Positions 48,570-57,256 of a stretch of DNA of 64,000 bases are shown piece by piece. Below the pieces are notes generated by a model, which was not told where the DNA came from, ran no database searches, and worked only from the letters and a program-made list of their open reading frames with translations. A program made the translations under genes and the position numbers. The stretch's first letter is position 1, and the number at the start of each line of letters is the position of its first letter. Source of the stretch: Falsiroseomonas sp046052145 (GTDB lineage Bacteria > Pseudomonadota > Alphaproteobacteria > Acetobacterales > Acetobacteraceae); NCBI GenBank assembly GCA_046052145.1, contig JBJOMW010000003.1, positions 1-64,000 on the forward strand. Direction: 5' to 3'.

Positions 48570-50245
48570 CTCTTCCGCATCGCCCGAACCAGCCCGATCA
48601 CCGGCAGCAGCCCGACGGCGACGATCAGCAGCGCGGCGGTGGAGGCCTCGGCCAGCCGCTCGTCGGAGGCGAGGTTATGGACGCGCACCGCCAGCGTGTC
48701 GAAGTCGAAGGGCCGCACGATCAGTGTCGCCGGCAACTCCTTCATCGTGTCCACGAAGACCAGCACGGCGGCCGTCAGCAGCGCGCCCTTGGCCAGTGGC
48801 AGCTCAACCTCTCGCACCGCCGCGCCGGGCTTGCGGCCGAGCACGCGCGCGGCGGCAAACAGGCTCGGCTTGATCCGGGTGAGGCCGCTTTCCACCGCTG
48901 ACAGCGCGACGCCGAGGAAGCGCACCAGATAGGCGAAGACCAGCGCCGCGATGCTGCCCGACAGCAACAGACCAGTGGAGATGCCGAAGCTCGCGCGCAT
49001 CCAGGCATCCAGCGCGTTGTCGAAGACGGCGAAAGGAACCAGTGCGCCGACAGCGATGACCGACCCCGGCACAGCATAGCCGAGGGATGCAACGCGGTTT
49101 GCCGTGGCCCGCACCGGCGAGGGGTGCAGCCGCTGCGCCCAGGCCAGCAGCGCCGCGACCAGCACGGCGAGCACTGCTGCGATGGCCGCGAGCGTGAGGC
49201 TGTTCACCGCATAGGGCACGACGCGCCGCGCCTCGAACGGGTTGCCGGCTTCGAGCATCAGCGCCAGCAGCGTTCCTGCCGGCACCACGAAGCCGAGCAG
49301 CACCGGCACGGCGCAGGCCGCGATCGCTGCCCATTCCTTCCAGCCGGTCAGCTGTACGGGGCGCAGGGGTGGGCTGCGCGTGGTGGTGGTGTGGAAGCGC
49401 CGCCCGCCGCGGGAGACACGCTCCAGCAGCAGCAGCAGCGCAACCAGGCCCATCAGGCTCGCGGCCAGCTGCGCCGCGGCGGGGCGGTCCGCCAGGCCGA
49501 ACCAGGCATCGTAGATGCCGGTGGTGAAGGTGCGGACGGCGAAGTGCTGCACCGTGCCGAAATCCGCCAGCGTCTCCATCAGCACCAGCGCGATGCCGCC
49601 CGCCAGCGCGGGGCGCGCCATCGGCAGGGCCACATGCAGGAAGGTGCGCGGCAGGCCGTGGCCGAGCGTGCGCGATGCCTCCAGCAGGCACACGCTCTGC
49701 GTCAGGAAGGCGCCGCGACAGAGCAGGTACACATAGGGGTAGAGCACGGCCGCCAGCATCAGCGCCGCCCCCGGCAGGCTCCGGATCTCGGGGAACCAGT
49801 ACTCGCCCCAGCGCAGCCCCGTCATGTCGCGGATCGTGGATTGCACGGGGCCCGCCACATCCAGCAGCCAGACATAGGCATAGCCGCAGACATAGGCCGG
49901 CATCGCCAGGGGCAGCAGCAGCGCAACCTCAAGCAAGAAGCGCCCGCGAAAGGCGCAGGCGGCGACAAGCCAGGCCGCCACGGCGCCCATCACCGCCGCC
50001 ATCACGCCGACCAGCACCGCCAGCAGCACCGAATTCACCAGCAGGTCCGGCAGCACGGTGCGGCTGAGATGCAGCCAAGACCCGCCGCCCGGCGTCAGCG
50101 CCGTGACCAGCACCGACAGGATCGGGGCCGCGATCAGCCCTGCCGCGACGACGGACAGCCAGGCCCAGACCGGCGTGCGCCGCGCGCGGGGCGGCGCTGC
50201 CGCACGCGACGGGCCGGACAGCTCGTCGGCCTGGGTGGAGGACAT
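48566..50245 (-). CDS. Iron(III)-type ABC transporter permease (FbpB/SfuB-like)
   Basis: 559 residues, a fused double permease with about 12 membrane helices. Each half holds an EAA-type loop: LEASRTLGHGLPRTFLHVALPMARPAL and FAAARVLGRKPGAAVREVELPLAKGAL, the usual binding sites for the ATPase. PLAMPAYVCGYAYVWLLD and VDTMKELPATLIVRPFDFDTLAVRVH are typical of Fe3+ permeases of the Fbp/Sfu/Fut type. Binding protein and ATPase genes are not in this window. It follows the dehydrogenase gene on the same strand after 9 bp. Confidence 0.88.
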   Translation of the reverse strand: MSSTQADELSGPSRAAAPPRARRTPVWAWLSVVAAGLIAAPILSVLVTALTPGGGSWLHLSRTVLPDLLVNSVLLAVLVGVMAAVMGAVAAWLVAACAFRGRFLLEVALLLPLAMPAYVCGYAYVWLLDVAGPVQSTIRDMTGLRWGEYWFPEIRSLPGAALMLAAVLYPYVYLLCRGAFLTQSVCLLEASRTLGHGLPRTFLHVALPMARPALAGGIALVLMETLADFGTVQHFAVRTFTTGIYDAWFGLADRPAAAQLAASLMGLVALLLLLERVSRGGRRFHTTTTRSPPLRPVQLTGWKEWAAIAACAVPVLLGFVVPAGTLLALMLEAGNPFEARRVVPYAVNSLTLAAIAAVLAVLVAALLAWAQRLHPSPVRATANRVASLGYAVPGSVIAVGALVPFAVFDNALDAWMRASFGISTGLLLSGSIAALVFAYLVRFLGVALSAVESGLTRIKPSLFAAARVLGRKPGAAVREVELPLAKGALLTAAVLVFVDTMKELPATLIVRPFDFDTLAVRVHNLASDERLAEASTAALLIVAVGLLPVIGLVRAMRKS

Positions 50246-50254
50246 GGGGCGGGT

Positions 50255-51232
50255 CTAGGCCACCCGGTGCGGCGGCTCGTGCCCTGCGCGCAGCAGCGCG
50301 TCCAGGTTGTCGAGTGCCCGGAAGCCCATCGCGTCGCGCGTCTCGACCGTCGCGCTGCCGAGATGCGGCAGCAGGGCGACGTTCTCGAGCCCGAAATAGC
50401 CCTCGAACACGCGCGGCTCGCCGTCATAGACATCGAGCCCGGCGGCCGCGAGACGCCCCGACTGCAGCGCAGCAACCAGCGCCGCGTCGTCCACCGAGGT
50501 GCCGCGGCCGGAGTTCACCACGATCGCGCCCGGTTTCATCATCGCGATGCGCTCGGCGTTCAGCCACTTCCGCGTCGCCTCGCCGCCCGGCATGTGCATG
50601 GACAGCACGTCGATCACGCCGAGGAAGGAGGCGTCGTTGTCGTGATAGGTCGCCCCCATTTCGAGATCGGAAGTGAGGCGCGTGCGGTTGCGGTAGTGGA
50701 TCGGCATCCCGAAGCCGCGCGCCATTTTCGCCAGCTCCCGCCCGATGCGGCCGAAGCCGGCGATGCCGAGCGCCTTGCCTTCCAGCGTCGTGCCCATCAG
50801 CTGGGTCGGGGTCCAGCCGGTCCAGGCGCGGGCGCGGACCATGCGTTCCCCTTCCCCGGCGCGGCGGGCGGCCATCAGCATCAGGGTCATCGCGATCTCG
50901 GCGGTCGCGAAGGACAGCACGTCCGGCGTGTTGGTCACCACAATCCCCCGCGCCTTCGCGGCGGCGAGGTCGATATGGTCGGTGCCGACCGAGAAGGTCG
51001 CGACGATCCGCACGCTGTCCGGCAGCGCCGCGAAGGTCGCGGCGTTCATCGGATCGCCGGCGGCGCAGAGGATGCCGGCCGCCCCCGCGGCTGTGGCGCG
51101 GCGCGCGATCTCGGCGCCATCGCGCGCCCAGGGCGCGTCCTCGGTGTTCAACCGTGCATCGTAGTCGCGCGCGGCGCGGGCCTCGACGGCCTGGGGCAGC
51201 TTCCGGGTCAGCAGCAGGACTGGCTTGGTCAC
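50255..51232 (-). CDS. D-isomer 2-hydroxyacid dehydrogenase (glyoxylate/hydroxypyruvate reductase type)
   Basis: 325 residues. NAD(P) motif GKALGIAGFGRIGRELAKMARGFGM, catalytic Arg in VVNSGRGTSVDDAALVAALQSG, Glu in AAAGLDVYDGEPRVFEGY and His in NVALLPHLGSATVETRDAMG. VATFSVGTDHIDLAAAKARGI is the substrate-side motif. It reduces a 2-oxoacid such as glyoxylate or hydroxypyruvate. The GTG at 51232 with GAGGGAG about 9 nt upstream is preferred to the ATG at 51259. It is divergent from the SDR gene. Confidence 0.88.
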   Translation of the reverse strand: MTKPVLLLTRKLPQAVEARAARDYDARLNTEDAPWARDGAEIARRATAAGAAGILCAAGDPMNAATFAALPDSVRIVATFSVGTDHIDLAAAKARGIVVTNTPDVLSFATAEIAMTLMLMAARRAGEGERMVRARAWTGWTPTQLMGTTLEGKALGIAGFGRIGRELAKMARGFGMPIHYRNRTRLTSDLEMGATYHDNDASFLGVIDVLSMHMPGGEATRKWLNAERIAMMKPGAIVVNSGRGTSVDDAALVAALQSGRLAAAGLDVYDGEPRVFEGYFGLENVALLPHLGSATVETRDAMGFRALDNLDALLRAGHEPPHRVA

Positions 51233-51355
51233 GGGCGGTTCTCCCTCGGCGGGGGACATAGCCGGCGGACGGGCGGCTTGCCAGTCGGGCCTCTTGCCAG
51301 CATCCGGGGCGGGGGGCAGCTTCGCCCTCTCACGCCGGCAAGAAAGGTACTTCGG

Positions 51356-52144
51356 ATGGATCTCGGCCTTAAGGGAAAGCGCGCCCTGGTGATGGGGGGC
51401 TCCAAGGGCCTTGGGCGCTCGATCGCGGATGCTCTGGCCGCCGAGGGCGTGGCCGTCGTGGTCAGCGGCCGTGACCAGGCGAGCCTCGACAAGGTGGCGG
51501 CGGAGTTGAAGGCGCTCGGCGCCCCCGCGGCCTTCGGCGTGCCGGCCGACATCGCCTCCGCCTCAGATATCGACAACCTGGCCGACAAGGCCGAGACGCT
51601 GCTCGGCGGCGTGGACATCCTGGTGCTGAACCATGGCGGCCCGCCGCCCTGCGGCCCGCTGGAGGTGACGCAGGACCAGCTGGTGGAGTGGTTCCCCCGC
51701 ATCGTCCAGCACCCGATCCGCATCGCCACGCGGCTGATTCCGAAGATGCGGTCGCGGAAGTACGGGCGTGTGATCACGATCGGCTCCACCGGGATGGAGC
51801 AGCCGATCCCGAACCTCGCTTTGTCCAACATCCTGCGCGGCGCGATGGTGGGCTGGAACAAGTCGGTGGCGCTCGAGGTCGCGGGTGACAATGTGACCTG
51901 CAACATCCTCGCCCCCGGCGCGATCCGCACCGGCCGCCTGATGGAAACCCAGGCCGGCGCCGCCAAGGTGCGCGGCGTGGATGTGGAGCAGGTGATCGCA
52001 GAGCGCGCCAAGACCATCCCCGCCGGCCGCATCGGCGTGCCGGAGGAATTCGGCCCGATCGCCGCGTTCCTGTGCTCCGACAAGGGTAGCTACATGACCG
52101 GCAGCATCCTGCGCATCGATGGCGGGCTGGTGCGGTCCATCTGA
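51356..52144 (+). CDS. Atypical SDR with altered catalytic Tyr and Lys
   Basis: 262 residues. Cofactor motif VMGGSKGLGRSIADALAAEG (residues 12-31; GSKGLG) and LVLNHGGPPP in place of NNAG. Catalytic-type S144 (ITIGSTGMEQP) is kept, but the expected Tyr and Lys are S157 and R161 (ALSNILRGAMVGW). The C-terminus YMTGSILRIDGGLVRSI is normal. The SDR subgroup with LSNxxR in this place is known; members are called 3-oxoacyl-ACP reductase-like, with no proven activity. It precedes the M20 hydrolase by 29 bp and may be in the same operon. Confidence 0.85.
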   Translation: MDLGLKGKRALVMGGSKGLGRSIADALAAEGVAVVVSGRDQASLDKVAAELKALGAPAAFGVPADIASASDIDNLADKAETLLGGVDILVLNHGGPPPCGPLEVTQDQLVEWFPRIVQHPIRIATRLIPKMRSRKYGRVITIGSTGMEQPIPNLALSNILRGAMVGWNKSVALEVAGDNVTCNILAPGAIRTGRLMETQAGAAKVRGVDVEQVIAERAKTIPAGRIGVPEEFGPIAAFLCSDKGSYMTGSILRIDGGLVRSI

Positions 52145-52173
52145 AACCAGCCTGTCCGAAGGGAGGCGGTCGC

Positions 52174-53439
52174 ATGCTGCCGAACCTCACGCCCGACACC
52201 GCCTTGGCCGAACGCCTGTTCGACGAACTGCGCGCGGCGACCCACGACGGTGTCGGCATCACGCGCGAGGCCTATGGCCCGGGCGAGGCGAAGGCACATG
52301 CGATCGTCCGCGCCGCGGCGGACTCCGCGGGGCTCGAGACCAGGGTGGACCCGGTCGGCAATCTGCTGATGACACTGCCGGGGGCGGATCGCGCGGCGAA
52401 GCGCGTGGTGCTCGGCAGCCATCTCGATTCCGTGCGCTCGGGCGGCAATTTCGACGGCGCGGCGGGGGTGCTGGCGGGGCTGGCCGCGGCGGCCGGGATG
52501 AAGCGCGCGGGCTTCGTGCCGGCGCGCGATGTGACGGTGGTGGCGGTGCGCGCAGAAGAGGCGGGCGCCTGGTTTCCCGTCAGCTATCCCGGCAGCCGCG
52601 CGGCGCTCGGGCTGCTGAAGCCGGCGGAGCTTGCGATCAAGCGGATGGATTCAGGCCGCACGCTCGCCGATCACATGCGCGAGGAAGGTTTCGATCCGGG
52701 TTTCGTCGAATCTGGCGGCACCACCTTCAGCGCCGCCGACACTGCAGCCTTCCTGGAGCTGCACATCGAGCAGGGCCCGGTGCTGGACGCCGAGGGTGTG
52801 GCGCTTGGCATCGTGACCGGCATCCCCGGCAGCCGGCGCCTGCGCGCGGCGCGGGTGCTGGGCGAGTACAATCATTCGGGCGCGACGCCCCGGAAGTACC
52901 GTCGCGACGCCGCCATCGCACTGGCCGAGCTTGCGCATCGCGTGGATGAACGCTGGGCGGAGCTGGAGGCGCAGGGCCATGCGCTGGTCTGCACCTTCTG
53001 CGTGCTGGCGACGACCGAGGAGGCCGGCTTCACCAAGATCGCCGGCGAGGCCCGCTTCCAGCTGGATGTGCGCAGTGTGAATCCGCACAGCGTGGATGCG
53101 GTGATGGAGACACTCTACGACATCATTCCCGGCATAGAGGCGCGCCGTGGTGTCCGATTCGAACTGGGTAACGAGACCAGCAGCCGCGCGGCGCCGATGG
53201 ATGCCAGCGTGCAGGCCGGGCTGAAGCGCGCGGCGGGCGAGCTCGGCGTGCGGCACCGCGCGATGGCCAGCGGCGGCGGGCATGATGCGGCGGCCTTCGT
53301 GCAGGCGGGGATCCCGGCGGGGATGCTGTTCGTCCGCAACCAGAATGGCAGCCACAACCCGCATGAGGCGATGCGGATGGATGATTTCGACAAGGCCTGC
53401 GCGGTGGTCACGCGCTGGGCGGCGGAGATGGCCCAGTGA
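52174..53439 (+). CDS. hyuC: M20 Zn-dependent hydrolase, N-carbamoyl-L-amino-acid amidohydrolase type
   Basis: 421 residues. Metal ligands: VVLGSHLDSVRSGGNFDGAAG (H83 and D94), VVAVRAEEAGAWFP (E128/E129), FLELHIEQGPVLDAEG (His, about 200) and RNQNGSHNPHEAM (C-terminal His). This is the AmaB/HyuC/allantoate amidohydrolase group that hydrolyses N-carbamoyl or ureido groups to amine, CO2 and ammonia. Next to hyuA and hyuB it fits N-carbamoyl amino acids best. Ribosome-binding site GGGAGG before the ATG. Overlaps hyuA by 4 bp (GTGA). Confidence 0.9.
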   Translation: MLPNLTPDTALAERLFDELRAATHDGVGITREAYGPGEAKAHAIVRAAADSAGLETRVDPVGNLLMTLPGADRAAKRVVLGSHLDSVRSGGNFDGAAGVLAGLAAAAGMKRAGFVPARDVTVVAVRAEEAGAWFPVSYPGSRAALGLLKPAELAIKRMDSGRTLADHMREEGFDPGFVESGGTTFSAADTAAFLELHIEQGPVLDAEGVALGIVTGIPGSRRLRAARVLGEYNHSGATPRKYRRDAAIALAELAHRVDERWAELEAQGHALVCTFCVLATTEEAGFTKIAGEARFQLDVRSVNPHSVDAVMETLYDIIPGIEARRGVRFELGNETSSRAAPMDASVQAGLKRAAGELGVRHRAMASGGGHDAAAFVQAGIPAGMLFVRNQNGSHNPHEAMRMDDFDKACAVVTRWAAEMAQ

Positions 53440-55532
53440 CGGCACAGATGAGCGCACGGCTTTCGGTTGATATCGGCGGCACCTTCACCGACCTCGCCGT
53501 CGAGCGGAGCATCGGCGACGAGGTGGAGCGCTGGACCGCCAAGGTTCTCACCACCCCCGCCGCGCCGGAGCTCGGCGTGCTGGAAGGGGTGCGCGTGGTG
53601 CTGGGCCGCGCTGGCCTGCAGCCTTCCGACATCGTGCTGGTGATCCATGGTACGACGCTGGCGACGAACGCCGTCATCGAGCGGAAGGGTGCGAGGACTG
53701 CGCTTCTCACCACGGACGGTTTCCGCGACGTCCTCGCACTCGGGAATGAGAGCCGCTACGATCAGTACGATCTCAACATCGAGCTGCCGCAGCCGCTGGT
53801 GCCGCGCCGCTGGCGCGTGAGCGTGCCGGAGCGGCTCGACAATGAAGGCAAGGTGCTGCGCCCGCTGGATGAGGAGGCGGTGCGCCGCCAGGTCGCCTTC
53901 CTGCGGGAGGAAGGGATCGAGAGCCTGGCGATCGGCTTCCTGCACAGCTTCGTGAACCCTGCCCATGAGCAGCGCGCGGCGGCGATCGTGCGGCAGATGT
54001 GGCCGGAACTCCCGGTCTCGCTGTCGTCGGAGGTCTCGCCGGAGATGCGCGAATGGGAGCGCTTCTCGACCACCGTCGCCAATGCCTATGTGCAGCCGAA
54101 GATGGCCAGCTACCTCCACCGGCTGGAGGCCGGGTTGCATGCGGCGGGCCTCACCTGCCCGTTGTTCCTGATGCTGTCCGGCGGCGGGCTGACGACGCTC
54201 GAAACAGCGGCACGCTTCCCGATCCGGCTGGTCGAAAGCGGCCCCGCGGGGGGCGCGATCTTCGCTGCCCATGTCGCGCGCGAGAAGGGCTGGGGCCAGG
54301 TGCTGTCCTTCGACATGGGCGGCACTACGGCAAAGGTCTGCCTGGTGGATGATTTCGCACCGCAGGCCGCGCGCACCTTCGAAGTCGCCCGCGTCGGGCG
54401 CTTCAAGAAGGGCTCCGGCCTGCCGCTGCGCATCCCCGTGATCGAGATGGTGGAGATCGGCGCTGGCGGCGGCTCCATCGCTCATCTCGACAGCATGGGG
54501 CGCATCCAGGTGGGGCCGGAAAGCGCGGGCGCAGATCCGGGCCCGGCCTGCTACGGCCGCGGCGGCACGCAGCCTGCGGTGACTGACGCGAACCTGCTGC
54601 TTGGACGTTACGAGCCGGAGCTGTTCGCCGGCGGCGCGCTGAAGCTGCATGTCGCGCCGGCCGCGGCTGCGATGGGCGTCGAGGTGGGCGAGAAGCTCGG
54701 CCTCTCGCCCGCGATGGCGGCCCTCGGCGTGGTCGAGATGGTGGATGAGAACATGGCGAATGCCGCACGCGTCCACGCCATCGAATCCGGCAAGGGCTAT
54801 GACGGCCGCGCCATCATTGCCTTCGGCGGCGGCGGCCCCGTGCATGGCTATCGCGTCGCTGAGAAGATCGGCGTGACGCGGTTGCTGGTGCCGTCCGGCG
54901 CGGGCGTCGGCTCCGCCATCGGCTTCCTGCGCGCGCCGGTCGCCTATGAGGTCGTGAAGTCGCTCTACCAGCGTTTTCGGACCTTCGACCTGCAGGCTGT
55001 GAATACGCTTCTCGCCGCTATGTCGGCGGAGGCGAGCGAGGTGGTTGCGCGCGGGTCCTTCGGCGCGCCGTCGGAAGAGCATCGCCTCGCCTTCATGCGC
55101 TATGTCGGCCAGGGCCACGAGATCGCGGTGAAGCTGCCGGCGCGCGAGCTGACGGCGGCCGACATCCAGTCCATCCGCGCGGCTTACGACGCCGAATACA
55201 CGCGCTTCTACGACCGGCCGGTGCCGGGCAGCGACGTGGAGATCCTCTCCTTCGCCGTCACCGTCGCGACGGTGGTGGAGACGGTGGAGCCGGTGGCGCC
55301 CGTCGCCGATGCGCCGGCGCCGAAGCCCGTGCGCATCCAGTCCGTGCGCGACACCGCGACCGGCGAGGTCGCCGACTGGGCCGTCTATGACCGCGCCATG
55401 ATGGCGCCGGGCGCGAGCGTGCCCGGCCCCTGCATCGTGGCGGAGGCGGAGACGAGCACGCTGGTCGGGCCAGGATGGCGGTGTCGCATCGATGGGCTCG
55501 GCTATCTGGAACTGACGCGGGGGGCCGCCTGA
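53436..55532 (+). CDS. hyuA: Hydantoinase/oxoprolinase subunit A (ATP-binding)
   Basis: 698 residues. N-terminal ATPase-type fold RLSVDIGGTFTDLAVE (residues about 8-23), VIHGTTLATNAVIERKGART, and a second acetokinase/actin-like repeat VLSFDMGGTTAKVCLVDD with AGGGSIAHLD and GADPGPACYGRGG, the family signature. The C-terminal HydantA domain ends VGPGWRCRIDGLGYLEL. With HyuB it opens hydantoin-type or 5-oxoproline rings using ATP. The start is GTG overlapping the hyuC stop; the hyuB ATG shares the last base of its stop (TGATG). Confidence 0.92.
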   Translation: MTAQMSARLSVDIGGTFTDLAVERSIGDEVERWTAKVLTTPAAPELGVLEGVRVVLGRAGLQPSDIVLVIHGTTLATNAVIERKGARTALLTTDGFRDVLALGNESRYDQYDLNIELPQPLVPRRWRVSVPERLDNEGKVLRPLDEEAVRRQVAFLREEGIESLAIGFLHSFVNPAHEQRAAAIVRQMWPELPVSLSSEVSPEMREWERFSTTVANAYVQPKMASYLHRLEAGLHAAGLTCPLFLMLSGGGLTTLETAARFPIRLVESGPAGGAIFAAHVAREKGWGQVLSFDMGGTTAKVCLVDDFAPQAARTFEVARVGRFKKGSGLPLRIPVIEMVEIGAGGGSIAHLDSMGRIQVGPESAGADPGPACYGRGGTQPAVTDANLLLGRYEPELFAGGALKLHVAPAAAAMGVEVGEKLGLSPAMAALGVVEMVDENMANAARVHAIESGKGYDGRAIIAFGGGGPVHGYRVAEKIGVTRLLVPSGAGVGSAIGFLRAPVAYEVVKSLYQRFRTFDLQAVNTLLAAMSAEASEVVARGSFGAPSEEHRLAFMRYVGQGHEIAVKLPARELTAADIQSIRAAYDAEYTRFYDRPVPGSDVEILSFAVTVATVVETVEPVAPVADAPAPKPVRIQSVRDTATGEVADWAVYDRAMMAPGASVPGPCIVAEAETSTLVGPGWRCRIDGLGYLELTRGAA

Positions 55533-57190
55533 TGTCCGCGAATGAGGCACTGACGAAAATCCAGCGCCAGATCCAGTGGAACCGCCTGATCGCGGTGGTG
55601 GAGGAACAGGCGCAGATCATGATCCGCACCGCCTTCAGCACCACGGTGCGCGAGGCGGGCGACCTTTCGGCCGGCGTCTTCGACCTCAAGGGCCGCATGC
55701 TGGCGCAGGCCGTCACGGGCACGCCCGGGCATGTGAACTCCATGATGGAGAGCGTCGGGCATTTCCTGCAGAAATTCCCGGCCGAGACGATGAAGCCGGG
55801 CGACCACTACATCACCAACGACCCCTGGCTCGGCACCGGCCATTTGCATGACCTCACGGTGGTGACGCCGGCCTTCCGCAAGGGGAAGATCGTCGGCCTG
55901 TTCGCCAACACCGCCCATGTCATCGATGTCGGCGGCCTCGGCATGGGGCCGGAGGGGCGGAGCGTCTTCGAGGAAGGGCTCTACATCCCGATCGTGAAGT
56001 GCTTCGACCAGGGCAAGCCGAACGACACCTTCTTCGACTTCATCCGCGCCGGCTCCCGCACGCCGGTCGAGCTTGAGGGCGATGTCTATTCCCTCTGCGC
56101 CTGCAACGACGCCGGCGCCAAGCGCTTGGTTGAGATGATGGACGAGTTCGCGATGGAGAGCATCGACGAACTCGCGGCCTATATCTTCGACAGCTCGCTC
56201 GCCGCGACGCTCGACGAAATCCGAAAGCTCCCGAAGGGCACCTATCGCGGGGAAATCTGCTCTGACGGCTATGAGGCGCCGGTGACGCTGAAGGCCGCAA
56301 TGACGGTGCTGGAGGATGCGATCGAGGTGGATTTCGCGGGCACCTCGGGCCTCTCGAACCGCGGCATCAATGTGCCGGCCGCCTATTGCCGTGCCTATGC
56401 CTGCTTCGGGATCAAATGCGTCGTGGCCCCGGAAATCCCGAACAACTGGGCGAGCCTCGCGCCCTTCCGGATGCAGATCCCGGAGCGCTGCATCCTCAAC
56501 GCGCCGCGTCCCTTCCCGGTCAGTGTGCGCCATGTGGTCGGCCAGCTGCTGCCCGACCTGATGATGGGCTGCCTGCATCAGGCAGTGCCGGACCGCGTGA
56601 CGGCGGAAGGGTCGTCCTGCCTGTGGAACCCGCCGCTGCGCGGTGGCGGGCAGGTCAGCGGCGCGGCGGCCGAGGTGCCGGATTTCGAGATCATCACCTT
56701 CAATTCGGGCGGCACTGGCGCGCGGCCGGCGAAGGACGGGCTGGATGGCACGGCCTTCCCATCCGGCGTGCGCACCATGCCGGTGGAGGCGACGGAGAAT
56801 GTCGCGCCGGTGATCTTCTGGCAGAACCAGCTGCGTCCGGACTCGGCCGGCGCCGGCCGCACCCGCGGCGGGTTCGGCAAGGTCATGGAGATCGGCGCGA
56901 AGGGCGATGCGGAATTCGCCGTCAACGCCGTCTTCGACCGTGTCGCCAACGCGCCGAAGGGCCGCGAGGGTGGCGGCACGGGTGCGGCGGGCTGGGTCGG
57001 GCTGGATGACGGCACGAAGCTGCGCACCAAGGGGTTCCAGGTGATCCCGAAGGGCCGCCGCCTGCTGTTGAAGCTGCCGGGCGGTGGCGGGTTGGGCGAC
57101 CCCCGCACGCGCGACCGCGCGCAGGTTGCGCGCGATGTCGCGGATGGGCTGGTCAGCGAGGATCAGGCGAAGGACCTCTACGGCCGCTGA
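55532..57190 (+). CDS. hyuB: Hydantoinase/oxoprolinase subunit B
   Basis: 552 residues: IQRQIQWNRLIAVVEEQAQIMIRTAFSTTVREAGDLSAGVFD (family N-terminus), GHVNSMMESVGHFL, PGDHYITNDPWLGTGHLHDLTVVTP (metal-type HLHD), FNSGGTGARPAKDGLDGTAFPSG, and C-terminal LKLPGGGGLGDPRTRD, a HydantB signature. It forms a complex with HyuA. The substrate may be hydantoin, N-methylhydantoin, acetone or 5-oxoproline; the neighbouring N-carbamoylase favours hydantoins. Confidence 0.92.
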   Translation: MSANEALTKIQRQIQWNRLIAVVEEQAQIMIRTAFSTTVREAGDLSAGVFDLKGRMLAQAVTGTPGHVNSMMESVGHFLQKFPAETMKPGDHYITNDPWLGTGHLHDLTVVTPAFRKGKIVGLFANTAHVIDVGGLGMGPEGRSVFEEGLYIPIVKCFDQGKPNDTFFDFIRAGSRTPVELEGDVYSLCACNDAGAKRLVEMMDEFAMESIDELAAYIFDSSLAATLDEIRKLPKGTYRGEICSDGYEAPVTLKAAMTVLEDAIEVDFAGTSGLSNRGINVPAAYCRAYACFGIKCVVAPEIPNNWASLAPFRMQIPERCILNAPRPFPVSVRHVVGQLLPDLMMGCLHQAVPDRVTAEGSSCLWNPPLRGGGQVSGAAAEVPDFEIITFNSGGTGARPAKDGLDGTAFPSGVRTMPVEATENVAPVIFWQNQLRPDSAGAGRTRGGFGKVMEIGAKGDAEFAVNAVFDRVANAPKGREGGGTGAAGWVGLDDGTKLRTKGFQVIPKGRRLLLKLPGGGGLGDPRTRDRAQVARDVADGLVSEDQAKDLYGR

Positions 57191-57256
57191 TCTATCGCAG
57201 CGCATCGCCTGGCGCTGGCCTGCCCGCCGGCACCGGCAGCTTGGGACGGTGCGCGC

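Noticed and set aside
49124..51355. A plus-strand open frame running through the ABC permease and dehydrogenase into the SDR gene
   Set aside because: Only the part from 51356 shows protein-family features; the rest is antisense to two well-supported genes.
53115..55550. An 811-codon open frame on the minus strand opposite hyuA
   Set aside because: It is antisense to a complete, family-typical HyuA. Long antisense frames arise from high GC at third positions; its His/Arg/Gln-rich composition matches no family.
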